This document shows positions 17,902 to 25,710 of a DNA stretch of 64,000 nt, piece by piece. The stretch lies in contig LNEM01000037.1 of the NCBI GenBank assembly GCA_001464955.1, positions 62,001 through 126,000 on the forward strand, given 5' to 3'. This stretch comes from Rhizobiales bacterium Ga0077537. GTDB lineage: Bacteria; Pseudomonadota; Alphaproteobacteria; Rhizobiales; Hyphomicrobiaceae. Every line of letters starts with the position of its first letter. Position 1 is the first letter of the stretch. The notes beneath the pieces were generated by a model. That model saw only the letters and a program-made list of their open reading frames with translations. It was not told the DNA's origin and ran no database searches. Both the position numbers and the translations under genes were made by a program.

Positions 17902-19539
17902 TCAGAGGAGGATGCCGTAGTCCTGGACGAGGCTGTTCAAGGTCAGGCCGTGCACGCCGTCGAGCAGGACGAGATCGGTGGTCACGCCCGGCGACAGCGT
18001 GAGCGACACCATGGTGCCCGTCTCCTGGTCCGTCAGGCTGATGTAGTCGCCGAGGCTCTCCTGGGCGATGCCGCCGAGGATGGCACTCAGATCAAGGGCA
18101 TCGCCGAGGCCGAAGTCGGTGATGGTGTCAACGCCGGCCGACGAGCCGTCGCCGTTGATGACGTCGGCGAGCTCCCACAGGAAGACGTCCGTGCCGTCGG
18201 CGCCGAGACCGTTCAAGGCGCCGCCCGTGAGCACGTCGTCGCCGCGCCCGCCGCGCAAGGTGTCGTTGCCACCGTCACCGAAAAGGGCGTCCATGCCGTC
18301 GCCGCCGAACAGGACGTCGTTGCTGCCGCCGCCGAAGAGGGCGTCGTTGCCGGCCTCACCGAAGAGGGTGTCGGCATCGGCCCCGCCGTTGAGGAAGTCG
18401 TTGCCGTCGCCCGCGTAGATCACGTCGGCGCCTGCCTGGCCGTCGAGATGATCGTCGCCGCCACCGCCGACGACGAGATCGGCACCATTGCCGCCGTAGA
18501 CGGTATCGGCGCCAAGGCCGCCATCGAGCGTGTCGTTGCCGTCGCCGCCGGAGAGGACGTTGGCGGCATCGTTGCCAATGATGACGTTGGCGAGGCTGTT
18601 GCCGGTGCCGTCGATGGGCGCCGAGCCGGTGAGTGTCAGGTTCTCGACGTTGGCGCCGAGCGTGTAGCTGACGGATGCGCGGACGGTATCGGTGCCCTGT
18701 CCGGCGTTCTCCGTCGCGACGTCACCGACGTTGTCGACGATGAAGGTGTCGTTGCCGGCGCCACCGATCATGGTGTCGGCGCCTTCGCCGCCATCCAGCG
18801 TGTCGTTGCCGCCGTCGCCGAGAAGGCCGTCGTTGCCGGCGCCGCCGAAGACGAGGTCATTGCCGCCGCCGGAGTAGAACGTGTCGGCGCCATCGCCGCC
18901 GTGCATCTCGTCGTCGCCGCCGCCGCCGTTCAGGATGTCGTTGCCGGCGCCGCCGAACATGGTGTCGTTGCCGGCCTGGCCGTCGAGACGGTCATCGCCG
19001 TCGCCGCCGTCGACGACATCGTTTCCGTTGCCGCCGAAGATCGAATCCTTGCCGAGCCCGCCCGAAAGCGTGTCGTTGCCGTCGCCGCCGTCGAGCCAGT
19101 TGTTGCCGGCGTTGCCGAGGATGACGTTGTTCAGGCTGTTGCCGGTCCCGGTGAGCGCGGCTGCGCCGGACAAGGTCAGGTTTTCGAGATAGGCGCCAAG
19201 CGTGTAGTTGACCGAGGAGAAGACGGTATCGAGGCCTTCGCCGTCGTATTCCGTGACCTGATCGGCCAGGCTGTCGACGATGTACGTGTCGTTGCCGACG
19301 CCGCCCAGCATGGTGTCTGCGCCGATGCCGCCGTCGAGCGTGTCGTTTCCGCCATCGCCGACGAGGCCGTCCGCGCCTTCGCCACCCATCAGATGGTCGT
19401 TGCCGCCGCCGCCCCAGATGGCGTCGTCGCCGGCGAGGCCCTCGATGGTGTCGTTGCCGGCTTCTCCGACCAGCACGTCATTGCCGGCGCTGCCGACGAC
19501 CGAGTCGTTGCCCGGTCCGGAATAGATGATCACGCTCAC
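17902..19539 (-). CDS. RTX (hemolysin-type) calcium-binding repeat protein, T1SS substrate
   Basis: A 545-residue protein made almost wholly of GGxGxDxUx nonapeptide repeats that fold into Ca2+-binding beta-rolls outside the cell. It starts directly with repeats (MSVIIYSGPGNDSVVG) and has no enzyme domain. Two spacers carry the ENLTLSG/ENLTLTG...GTGNSL motif (about 119-134 and 299-314). Residues 57-236 and 237-416 are a tandem duplication with an exact 180-residue period, and a third copy begins at 417. The C-terminal part (about 455-545, VDTITDFGLGDALDLSAIL) matches the type I secretion target region. No T1SS genes lie in the window. Start is GTG with a GGGGG site. Confidence 0.92.
   Translation of the reverse strand: MSVIIYSGPGNDSVVGSAGNDVLVGEAGNDTIEGLAGDDAIWGGGGNDHLMGGEGADGLVGDGGNDTLDGGIGADTMLGGVGNDTYIVDSLADQVTEYDGEGLDTVFSSVNYTLGAYLENLTLSGAAALTGTGNSLNNVILGNAGNNWLDGGDGNDTLSGGLGKDSIFGGNGNDVVDGGDGDDRLDGQAGNDTMFGGAGNDILNGGGGDDEMHGGDGADTFYSGGGNDLVFGGAGNDGLLGDGGNDTLDGGEGADTMIGGAGNDTFIVDNVGDVATENAGQGTDTVRASVSYTLGANVENLTLTGSAPIDGTGNSLANVIIGNDAANVLSGGDGNDTLDGGLGADTVYGGNGADLVVGGGGDDHLDGQAGADVIYAGDGNDFLNGGADADTLFGEAGNDALFGGGSNDVLFGGDGMDALFGDGGNDTLRGGRGDDVLTGGALNGLGADGTDVFLWELADVINGDGSSAGVDTITDFGLGDALDLSAILGGIAQESLGDYISLTDQETGTMVSLTLSPGVTTDLVLLDGVHGLTLNSLVQDYGILL
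18292..19371 (-). repeat. tandem 540-bp coding duplication inside the RTX gene
   Basis: Unit 1 (19371-18832, residues 57-236) and unit 2 (18831-18292, residues 237-416) align without gaps at protein level. Landmarks recur exactly 180 residues apart: DGLVGDGGNDTLDGG/DGLLGDGGNDTLDGG, NYTLGAYLENLTLSG/SYTLGANVENLTLTG, DDRLDGQAGNDTM/DDHLDGQAGADVI. Confidence 0.85.
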
Positions 19540-19622
19540 GCTGATACCCCCAACTCGCGAACTTCGTCCGGACGTGCACAGTGGTCCGGATTTGAAGAAA
19601 AACTGCGATTAAATTACACGCA

Positions 19623-19675
19623 CCAGTCTACAAATCCATTACCGCGATGACAATTCCCTGTTTTCGGTAGACTGG
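19623..19675 (-). promoter_or_regulatory. dyad-flanked sigma-70-type promoter of the RTX gene
   Basis: On the minus strand TTGTCA (19653-19648), a 17-base spacer and TAGACT (19630-19625) form a good sigma-70 promoter about 85 bases upstream of the RTX start. A perfect 9-bp inverted repeat, CCAGTCTAC (19623-19631) and GTAGACTGG (19667-19675), brackets it; one arm covers the -10 element and the other lies upstream of the -35. This geometry suits a dimeric regulator or a looping repressor. Confidence 0.5.
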
Positions 19676-19710
19676 AATCTCGGGTTGCATCGACCTAGAA
19701 ACAGAAAAAA

Positions 19711-19734
19711 CGCCGGTCCCTTTCGGGACCGGCG
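19711..19734 (-). terminator. intrinsic terminator of rpoH
   Basis: Ten-bp perfect stem CGCCGGTCCC/GGGACCGGCG with a 4-base loop, followed on the minus strand by TTTTTT. It lies 41 bases after the rpoH stop codon. This is the strongest terminator in the window. Confidence 0.92.
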
Positions 19735-19775
19735 CTCTGCTCATGCTCTCAACCTGGAGCTTATCGGTATCTCAA

Positions 19776-20666
19776 TCAGTCCGCGGAGACGGCATCGCCC
19801 CGGGCCGACTTCTGCACCGCGCGCTGGATCTTCTCGAAGGCGCGCACCTCGATCTGGCGGATGCGTTCGCGGCTGACGCCGAACTCGGCCGACAGATCCT
19901 CGAGTGTGGCCGGGTCATCCCGCAGGCGGCGCGCCTCGAAGATCCGCTTTTCGCGATCGTTGAGCGCCGTCATGGCCAGTGCGAGATAGGACCGGCGGCG
20001 GCTGAGTTCCTCGCTCTCGGCGAGCCGCTCCTCCTGGTTCGGCGTCTCGTCGACAAGCCAGTCCTGCCATTCGCCGCCCGATTCGGTATCGGAACGAACA
20101 GGCGCATTGAGCGGAGCGTCGCCCGAAAGGCGACGGTTCATAGAGATCACGTCCTCCTCGGGAACGCCGAGCTTGGTCGCGATCTGCTTCACCTGCTCCG
20201 GCTTGAGGTCACCCTCCTCGAGCGCCTGGATCTGGCCCTTGACGCGGCGCAGATTGAAGAACAGCTTCTTCTGGGCCGCCGTAGTGCCCATCTTCACGAG
20301 GCTCCACGAGCGCAGAATGTATTCCTGGATCGAGGCGCGGATCCACCACATGGCGTAGGTGGCGAGGCGGAAGCCGCGATCGGGCTCGAAGCGCTTCACG
20401 GCCTGCATCAGGCCCACGTTGCCTTCGGAGATCACCTCGCCGATCGGCAGGCCGTAGCCGCGATAGCCCATGGCGATGCGCGCAACCAGGCGAAGATGGG
20501 ATGTGACAAGCTTCTGGGCAGCCTCGGAATCCTCGTGCTCCTGCCAACGCTTGGCGAGCATGTACTCCTCGGCGGGCTCCAGCATCGGGAAGCGGCGGAT
20601 CTCCTCGAGGTATCTCGCAAGACCACCAGAACCTGCTGCAATCGACGGAAGAGTTCTCGTTGCCAT
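19776..20666 (-). CDS. rpoH: RNA polymerase heat-shock sigma factor RpoH (sigma-32)
   Basis: A 296-residue sigma factor. Residues MATRTLPSIAAGSGGLARYLEEIRRFPML form region 1.2; RLVARIAMGYRGYGLPIGEVISEGNVGLM is region 2.1-2.2; RLATYAMWWIRASIQEYILRSWSLVKMGTTAAQKKLFFNLR spans 2.3-2.4 and the RpoH box; DREKRIFEARRL and SRERIRQIEVRAFEKI are region 4. RpoH directs RNA polymerase to chaperone and protease promoters under heat or envelope stress. I chose the ATG at 20666 by family length, although its AAAAGGA site abuts the start codon with no spacer; in-frame ATGs at 20723 and 20780 would extend it. Genes rluD and rpoH are tandem, as in relatives. Confidence 0.95.
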   Translation of the reverse strand: MATRTLPSIAAGSGGLARYLEEIRRFPMLEPAEEYMLAKRWQEHEDSEAAQKLVTSHLRLVARIAMGYRGYGLPIGEVISEGNVGLMQAVKRFEPDRGFRLATYAMWWIRASIQEYILRSWSLVKMGTTAAQKKLFFNLRRVKGQIQALEEGDLKPEQVKQIATKLGVPEEDVISMNRRLSGDAPLNAPVRSDTESGGEWQDWLVDETPNQEERLAESEELSRRRSYLALAMTALNDREKRIFEARRLRDDPATLEDLSAEFGVSRERIRQIEVRAFEKIQRAVQKSARGDAVSAD

Positions 20667-20941
20667 TCCTTTTACCCAGCCCTCGGGCTCGAACCCGACC
20701 AGCTGCTCCCTCAGAGACTTCATACCGCCCGGCGACATGCGCGAGCGGGTCGAACCATCCCTAGCGCTACTGAACGTCAATCACAAACCACGATCCCGTG
20801 TATTGCCGTCATTCACTTTCAACCCGCCGTGACAGGATTGGGGCGGACCGTGCCGTACCGCAACCCGTATCCACAGCGATCGCTATCAAGACGTTTCAAG
20901 CCGCCAATCGGTTCACTCCAAAGTTGACCATTTCGGCGGGA

Positions 20942-22057
20942 TTAACGGTGGCGGCGGCCGGAATCCGTCGGTTTTCCGGCCCGGGACCGCGAAATCTTTC
21001 GGGGGGCCGGCCGCAGCGCCGCCAGAAGCTCCGCCATCTCCGGCGGGAGAGGGCTTTCGAACTCCATCGGCTTGCCCGTCACCGGGTGCTCGAAGCCAAG
21101 CACCGCCGCATGGAGGGCCTGGCGGCCTAGCCGTTCGAGAGCCGCGGCAGCCGGGGGCGGGAGGCGGGAGGCGCTCGTCCGGAAGCCCGTGGCGTAGACC
21201 GGATCGCCCATCACGGGGTGGCCGACGTGGGCCATGTGGACGCGAATCTGATGGGTGCGGCCCGTCTCGAGCCGGAGGTCGAGGAGGGTCGCGAGGGGCT
21301 TGCCATCGCTGCCGGCGAAACGCTCGCGGACCTCGAAATGGGTCACGGCGCGGCGGCCGAGCTCTGGATTGACGACGGCCATGCGCGTCCGGGTGGTGCG
21401 GCTGCGCCCGAGGGCGGCGTCCACCGCGCCCTGACCGCGCAGCGGCCCACCCCAAACCAGCGCCTGATACCGGCGCTCGAGGCGGCCGTCGGTACCGTGC
21501 GCCTGGAACTGGGCCGACAGGCCGTGGTGGGCGACATCTGATTTGGCGACCACGAGGAGGCCGGTCGTGTCCTTGTCGAGCCGATGCACAATGCCGGGCC
21601 GACGCACGCCGCCGATGCCGGAGAGGCTCTCGCCGCAGTGGGCGATCAGCGCGTTGACGAGGGTGCCGGTGGCGTGACCGGCTGCCGGATGCACCACGAG
21701 ACCGGCCGGTTTGTCGACCACGACCAGATGGGCATCCTCGTAGACGATCGACAATGCGATGGGCTCGCCCAGAGGCACGGCCGGCTGCGGCTCCGGCACG
21801 TCGACACGGTAGGTCTGACGCGGTTTGACCCTGAGGCCGGCGTCACTTATCGTCCGGCCGTCGCACGAGACGGCGCCGTCCCGGACCAAGGCCTGCAGCC
21901 GCGACCGGGACAGGGCCGGCAGTGCCGTCGCCAGGAAGCGGTCGACGCGCAGGCCGGCCATGTCGTCCGACACCACGACATCGACCGGACCGCCGGCGGG
22001 CACGTCACCATCATCGTCGGGCAATGCGTCGGACTGGTCCGGTTCAGCGGCGCTCAT
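20942..22057 (-). CDS. rluD: RluA/RluD-family 23S rRNA pseudouridine synthase
   Basis: A 371-residue protein with an N-terminal S4 RNA-binding domain (about 30-90, LRVDRFLATALPALSRSRLQALV) and a RluA-type catalytic domain. The motif HRLDKDTTGLLVVAKS (about 160) holds the catalytic Asp, and RLETGRTHQIRVHMAHVGHPV is the second conserved block. RluD makes pseudouridines in helix 69 of 23S rRNA, which matter for subunit joining. An unusually long Asp/Pro-rich N-terminal stretch precedes the S4 domain, and the C-terminal 30 residues are basic. It is divergent from the DUF6476-like gene. Confidence 0.93.
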   Translation of the reverse strand: MSAAEPDQSDALPDDDGDVPAGGPVDVVVSDDMAGLRVDRFLATALPALSRSRLQALVRDGAVSCDGRTISDAGLRVKPRQTYRVDVPEPQPAVPLGEPIALSIVYEDAHLVVVDKPAGLVVHPAAGHATGTLVNALIAHCGESLSGIGGVRRPGIVHRLDKDTTGLLVVAKSDVAHHGLSAQFQAHGTDGRLERRYQALVWGGPLRGQGAVDAALGRSRTTRTRMAVVNPELGRRAVTHFEVRERFAGSDGKPLATLLDLRLETGRTHQIRVHMAHVGHPVMGDPVYATGFRTSASRLPPPAAAALERLGRQALHAAVLGFEHPVTGKPMEFESPLPPEMAELLAALRPAPRKISRSRAGKPTDSGRRHR

Positions 22058-22149
22058 GACATCATCCTTGGGCAGAAACGATCGGTGGCGAGCGAGCGAC
22101 GTGGCCGCCAGCCGGATGCAAACGAGCAGTGGGGCGCTGAGACAGAACC

Positions 22150-22530
22150 ATGGACACTCCCAATAACAACGAGACGATTCCGCCCTCGCCCTTCACGCCC
22201 GAACAATTGCGCCTCCTGAAGCTCGCCGTGATCGGGATGGGGGTCATCCTGCTGGTCGGCTTCTCGGTGGTGATCGGACGCATCATCTATCTCGTCAACG
22301 CGACTCCCGCCAAAACTCCCGTCGAGGGCGCGATCGCGCAGTCGCTCGCCGTTCCGCCCGCTCTCGTGCTGCCGAAAGGCGCCGTGGTCCGCCATCTCGC
22401 GATCTCCGGCTCGCGCCTCGCGGTGCATTTCGACGGACCGGCGGGACAGGGGCTTCATATCATCGATCTGGCCGGTGGCGGACAGGGCATTCGCGTGCCG
22501 ATCATCGAGGACGGCGCCGCGGGCCGATGA
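22150..22530 (+). CDS. small single-pass membrane protein (DUF6476-like)
   Basis: A 126-residue protein with one central-left membrane helix (about 26-50, AVIGMGVILLVGFSVVIGRIIYLV), a short cytosolic N-terminus rich in Asn/Pro, and a soluble C-terminal half (LPKGAVVRHLAISGSRLAVHF ... GLHIIDLAGG) that looks like a small beta domain. The layout fits a conserved alphaproteobacterial family that I recall as DUF6476; this is from memory. It is divergent from rluD and just upstream of tRNA-Glu. Function unknown. Confidence 0.75.
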   Translation: MDTPNNNETIPPSPFTPEQLRLLKLAVIGMGVILLVGFSVVIGRIIYLVNATPAKTPVEGAIAQSLAVPPALVLPKGAVVRHLAISGSRLAVHFDGPAGQGLHIIDLAGGGQGIRVPIIEDGAAGR

Positions 22531-22555
22531 TCGGGGGCCGGCCGCAAGACAGTGC

Positions 22556-22584
22556 TTGCGTCGATCGTGACAGTTCCCTATACG
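22556..22584 (+). promoter_or_regulatory. sigma-70-type promoter of tRNA-Glu
   Basis: TTGCGT (22556-22561), 17-base spacer, TATACG (22579-22584). The -10 ends 11 bases before the tRNA 5' end. Consensus match only. Confidence 0.5.
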
Positions 22585-22595
22585 AACGCGGCGTT

Positions 22596-22671
22596 GCCCC
22601 GTTCGTCTAGTGGCCCAGGACACCAGCCTCTCACGTTGGGAACAGGGGTTCGAAACCCCTACGGGGCGCCA
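22596..22671 (+). tRNA. tRNA-Glu (anticodon CTC)
   Basis: A 76-nt cloverleaf including an encoded CCA: acceptor GCCCCGT/ACGGGGC, D-arm GTCT...AGGAC, anticodon stem CCAGC/GTTGG with loop CTCTCAC (anticodon CTC), T-arm AGGGG-TTCGAAA-CCCCT, discriminator G. It closely follows the bacterial tRNA-Glu pattern (GTCTAGTGGCCCAGGACACC). The anticodon CTC reads GAG, the preferred Glu codon in GC-rich genomes. No obvious terminator follows. Confidence 0.95.
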
Positions 22672-22834
22672 CTCAAACTTATCCCTTGACCGAATTCCCG
22701 CCGTCCGGCCCGACGATCCTGTCGTGCCTCGCCGAGGCCGTGTGCCAGCTTTCGGCAGAGCGATTCGGCTCTCAGGCGCAGCGCGACATGGTGTCTTGAT
22801 CACAATTAATCCACTCGCCTTCCGCGTGGAAGAT

Positions 22835-22855
22835 GGTAAACGGTTTTTGTTTACC
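22835..22855. repeat. perfect inverted repeat GGTAAAC-N7-GTTTACC
   Basis: Seven-bp perfect arms around a GGTTTTT spacer, about 165 bases after tRNA-Glu and 610 bases before the alpha-oxoamine synthase start. It could be a regulator site or a weak hairpin. The tail is not a T-run, so a terminator is less likely. Confidence 0.4.
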
Positions 22856-23246
22856 TTATCGGGCTAGACAATCGCCTGTCATTACCGCCGCTTGCCGGCT
22901 CACGTGATGATCGAGATGCAACGGCGAGGACTTGTTCGAGCCCCGGCACTCTACCACCTTAAGAACGTCAACTGGAGCGTCAGCCGACGGCCGGCATCAT
23001 CCTTCCGGCCGCGATGGCGCGAGGCGACGACGCGAGACTGGGCCACGGGTCCCAACACGATTACGCCATACGACTCGCGCAAGCGGAGCGCATGGCGCGA
23101 ATTGGGATCAGGATGGGTTTCAACCGCGGAGCCGTTATGGTTTCCGCCAAACGGAGTGTGGTCGTGAGCTGAAAGTTCTCCAGCGTATCGAAACAAAACA
23201 AAAAGTCCGGCAAGCAGCCTGCTGTCGGTCAACTTGATCTCAACGT

Positions 23247-23270
23247 GACAAGTCCAATGTTAACCTTGTC
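23247..23270. promoter_or_regulatory. inverted repeat GACAAG-N12-CTTGTC
   Basis: Perfect 6-bp arms in the AT-richer part of the leader, about 190 bases upstream of the alpha-oxoamine synthase gene; a second small dyad, CCTG-N3-CAGG, lies at 23286-23296. Candidate operator; no known consensus matched. Confidence 0.3.
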
Positions 23271-23461
23271 GCAAAACGCAATTTGCCTGTCACAGGCTCG
23301 CCGGGTGTTAGTGGCCCGCTGAGGGCGGCTCACCGACCACGCTGCATTCCGGGGATACCCGGCAGCGGAGGCAGGGCGTTCATGGAGCAATCGACAGGCC
23401 GAACCCCGGCAAAGGGGGCGGCGAACTCGCGCCCCTTGTTTAGCGTCGGTATGAGGAAAGA

Positions 23462-24748
23462 ATGGCAACAACGTCCTGGAACAAGCGGTTGGCGGCAACG
23501 GTCGGAAAGTGGTCCGGCGGCCGGCACGAGAACGAAGTCACGAGCTACCCGGGAAGCAAGTTCTCCGATCTCCCGACCTACAAGTCGCTTCGCAACTGGG
23601 AGTCGGTCGGCAAGATGTTCGGCGTCAAGTCGCCGTTCTTCCGCACGATCGAAGAAGCGCACGGCAACTTCACCCAGATCCAGGGTGAGGAGAAGCTCAA
23701 CTTCGCCTGGTGCGACTATCTCGGCCTCAACCAGCATCCCGCCGTCGCGCAGGCGATGAAGGATGCGATCGACCGGTTCGGCCCGTGCACCTCGGCGAGC
23801 CGCATGGTCGCGGGCGAGACGCCGCTGCATCACGAGCTCGAGCGCGAAGTCGCGGAGTTCCTCGGCGTCGACGCGGCGCTGCTGTTCGTCAGCGGGCACG
23901 CCGCCAACGTGTCGACCATCGGCTCGGTGATGAACGAGGACGACCTCATCATCCACGACGAATTCGTGCACAACAGCGCGGTCATCGGCATGCGCCTGTC
24001 GCGCGCCACGACGATCAGCTTCCCGCACAACAACTTCGACCAGCTCGAGGCGATCCTGAAGCGGGAGCGGGCCAAACACCGCAACTGCCTCGTCATCATC
24101 GAGGGTCTCTACTCGACCGAGGGCGACGTCACCGATCTGCCGCGCGCCGTCGAGCTCAAGGAGCGGTTCGGCTCGTGGCTCATGGTCGACGACGCGCACG
24201 GCCTCGGCGTGCTCGGCAAAAACGGCCGCGGCATCGCGGAACATGCCGGCGTGGACGCGCGCAAGGTCGACATCTGGATGGGCACGCTGTCGAAGACGCT
24301 GGCCTCGTGCGGCGGCTACATCGCCGGCAACCACGAGCTCATCGACGTCCTCAAGCATACGGCGCCGGGCTTCGTCTACTCGGTGGGTTTGTTGCCGGCC
24401 ATGACGGCCGCGGCGCTCGCCGGCCTGCGCGTCATCAAGGCCGAGCCGCAGCGCGTCGAGCGCCTGCATGCACACGGCCGCCTGTTCCTCGACCTCGCCA
24501 AGGAGCGCAAGCTCAACACCGGCATCTGCCGGGGCTACGGCATGATGCCCGTGATCGCGGGTGACGTGCTCAAGGCCGTGAAGCTGTGGCACGGCGTGTT
24601 CGGTCGCGGGATCAACCCGTCGCTGATCATCTACCCGGGTGTGCCGCTCAAGGCGGGACGGCTGCGCTTCTTCCTCACGTCCGAGCACACCGAGGCCCAG
24701 ATCAAGCAGGCCCTCGACGTGACGGCCGAGGAAATGGCGAAGATCTGA
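23462..24748 (+). CDS. alpha-oxoamine synthase-family PLP enzyme (acyl-CoA:amino acid C-acyltransferase)
   Basis: A 428-residue fold-type I PLP enzyme of the alpha-oxoamine synthase family, which condenses an amino acid with an acyl-thioester and releases CO2. Seen: MVDDAHGLG (about 241-249, PLP-contacting Asp/His), GTLSKTLASCGGYIAG with Schiff-base Lys near residue 278, EGLYSTEGDVTDLP and SASRMVAGET. The N-terminal 60 residues (ending VKSPFFRTIEEAHGNF) are longer than in 8-amino-7-oxononanoate synthase and resemble serine palmitoyltransferase-like members. It lacks the features I would expect of 5-aminolevulinate synthase. The AGGAAAG ribosome-binding site fits the ATG at 23462. The downstream SDR may reduce the 3-oxo product, but this is inferred. 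Confidence 0.85.
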   Translation: MATTSWNKRLAATVGKWSGGRHENEVTSYPGSKFSDLPTYKSLRNWESVGKMFGVKSPFFRTIEEAHGNFTQIQGEEKLNFAWCDYLGLNQHPAVAQAMKDAIDRFGPCTSASRMVAGETPLHHELEREVAEFLGVDAALLFVSGHAANVSTIGSVMNEDDLIIHDEFVHNSAVIGMRLSRATTISFPHNNFDQLEAILKRERAKHRNCLVIIEGLYSTEGDVTDLPRAVELKERFGSWLMVDDAHGLGVLGKNGRGIAEHAGVDARKVDIWMGTLSKTLASCGGYIAGNHELIDVLKHTAPGFVYSVGLLPAMTAAALAGLRVIKAEPQRVERLHAHGRLFLDLAKERKLNTGICRGYGMMPVIAGDVLKAVKLWHGVFGRGINPSLIIYPGVPLKAGRLRFFLTSEHTEAQIKQALDVTAEEMAKI

Positions 24749-24788
24749 GCGTCCGCGCGCGTAGCCCGGTACTCACCAGGACTTGCGC

Positions 24789-25613
24789 ATGGCGACGGCC
24801 CAGGGACAGCGCGTCATACTGGTCACGGGAAGCTCGTCCGGCATCGGACGGGCGACCGCCGACCGACTGACGCGTGACGGCAACAGCGTGTACGGCGGTA
24901 GCCGCCGTACACCCGATACTCAGCCGGAAGCCGGCTGGACACCGATCCCTCTCGACGTGACCTCAGACAGCTCGGTGGAGGCGGCCATTGGCCGTATTCT
25001 CGAGCAACACGGCCGTATCGACGCCGTGGTACATTGCGCCGGCATCTCGGTCGCGGGCGCGATCGAGGACGTGACAGTCGGCGAAGTCGAGCGCCAGTTC
25101 CAGACCAACTATCTCGGAACCATTCGCGTGCTGCAGGCGGCGCTGCCGTCGATGCGCGAGCATCGGCAAGGGAGGCTGATCGTCGTCGGATCGATCGGCG
25201 GTCTCATCGGGCTGCCTTTTCTCGGCCACTACTCGGCGTCGAAATTCGCCCTCGACGGCATGATGCAGGCGCTGCGCATCGAGGTGGCGCCTTACGGCAT
25301 CCAGGCGACGATCCTGCATCCCGGCGACATCCAGACCGACATCTCCACCAACCAGCTCGAGGGGAGCCGGACGGGGGCAGAGTCGGCCTATCACGGGCGC
25401 TTCAAGGCGACCGTCGAGACCTACGATACGGCCGTCACTCGCGCACGGCCGCCGGACGTGATCGCTGACGCCGTAGTGCGGCTTCTCGACAGCCGACGGA
25501 TGCCGCCGCGCGTGATCGCCGGGACGGCCAACGAGCGAACCGGCGTCGTGCTGAAGTCGTTGCTTCCGGCGCGCGTCTTCGAGCTGATCATCCGGAAAAC
25601 CTACGGCCTGTGA
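24789..25613 (+). CDS. SDR-family oxidoreductase
   Basis: A 274-residue classical short-chain dehydrogenase. TGSSSGIG near the N-terminus is the NAD(P)-binding motif; VVHCAGISVAGAI is the NNAG-equivalent; VVGSIGGLIGLPF carries the catalytic Ser and HYSASKFALDG the YxxxK pair. An Arg pair after beta-2 (GGSRRTPDTQ) favours NADPH. It starts 40 bases after the alpha-oxoamine synthase gene on the same strand with an AGGA site, so the two are probably co-transcribed. A 3-oxo-sphinganine-type reductase would make sense of the pair, but sequence alone does not show it. Confidence 0.85.
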   Translation: MATAQGQRVILVTGSSSGIGRATADRLTRDGNSVYGGSRRTPDTQPEAGWTPIPLDVTSDSSVEAAIGRILEQHGRIDAVVHCAGISVAGAIEDVTVGEVERQFQTNYLGTIRVLQAALPSMREHRQGRLIVVGSIGGLIGLPFLGHYSASKFALDGMMQALRIEVAPYGIQATILHPGDIQTDISTNQLEGSRTGAESAYHGRFKATVETYDTAVTRARPPDVIADAVVRLLDSRRMPPRVIAGTANERTGVVLKSLLPARVFELIIRKTYGL

Positions 25614-25710
25614 GGCGCGCGGCGCCCGGCTCGCCATGCCCGATGCTTGCTTTGTCCGGACAGGTCGCTAGGCTCGCTGGACTGGATCGGCAGAGCGGGA
25701 GGCACGCGCC

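Larger units (their letters stand above)
22672..23461. other. 790-bp non-coding interval before the alpha-oxoamine synthase gene
   Basis: No ORF here looks like a protein. The stretch is more AT-rich than its surroundings at 22800-22865 and 23180-23285 and holds several dyads (22835-22855, 23247-23270, 23286-23296). It is the longest interval without a gene in the window and presumably contains the promoter and leader of the gene at 23462. A small RNA cannot be excluded. Confidence 0.5.

Noticed and set aside
17902-19539. CRISPR-like regular repeats
   Set aside because: The periodicity is in-frame RTX coding sequence (27-base nonapeptide units), not direct repeats with unique spacers.
22929-22960. 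tRNA-like TTCGAGCC segment
   Set aside because: The flanks do not pair as a T-arm and no anticodon arm precedes it.
22951-23232. 93-residue minus-strand ORF with TTG start (MTDSRLLAGLFVLFRYAG...)
   Set aside because: The start looks protein-like for 15 residues but the rest is not, and no ribosome-binding site is visible.
23462-24748. 5-aminolevulinate synthase (hemA)
   Set aside because: The fold is right, but the N-terminal region and the substrate segment (TISFPHNNFDQLEAIL) lack features I would expect of ALA synthase. A broader alpha-oxoamine synthase call is safer.
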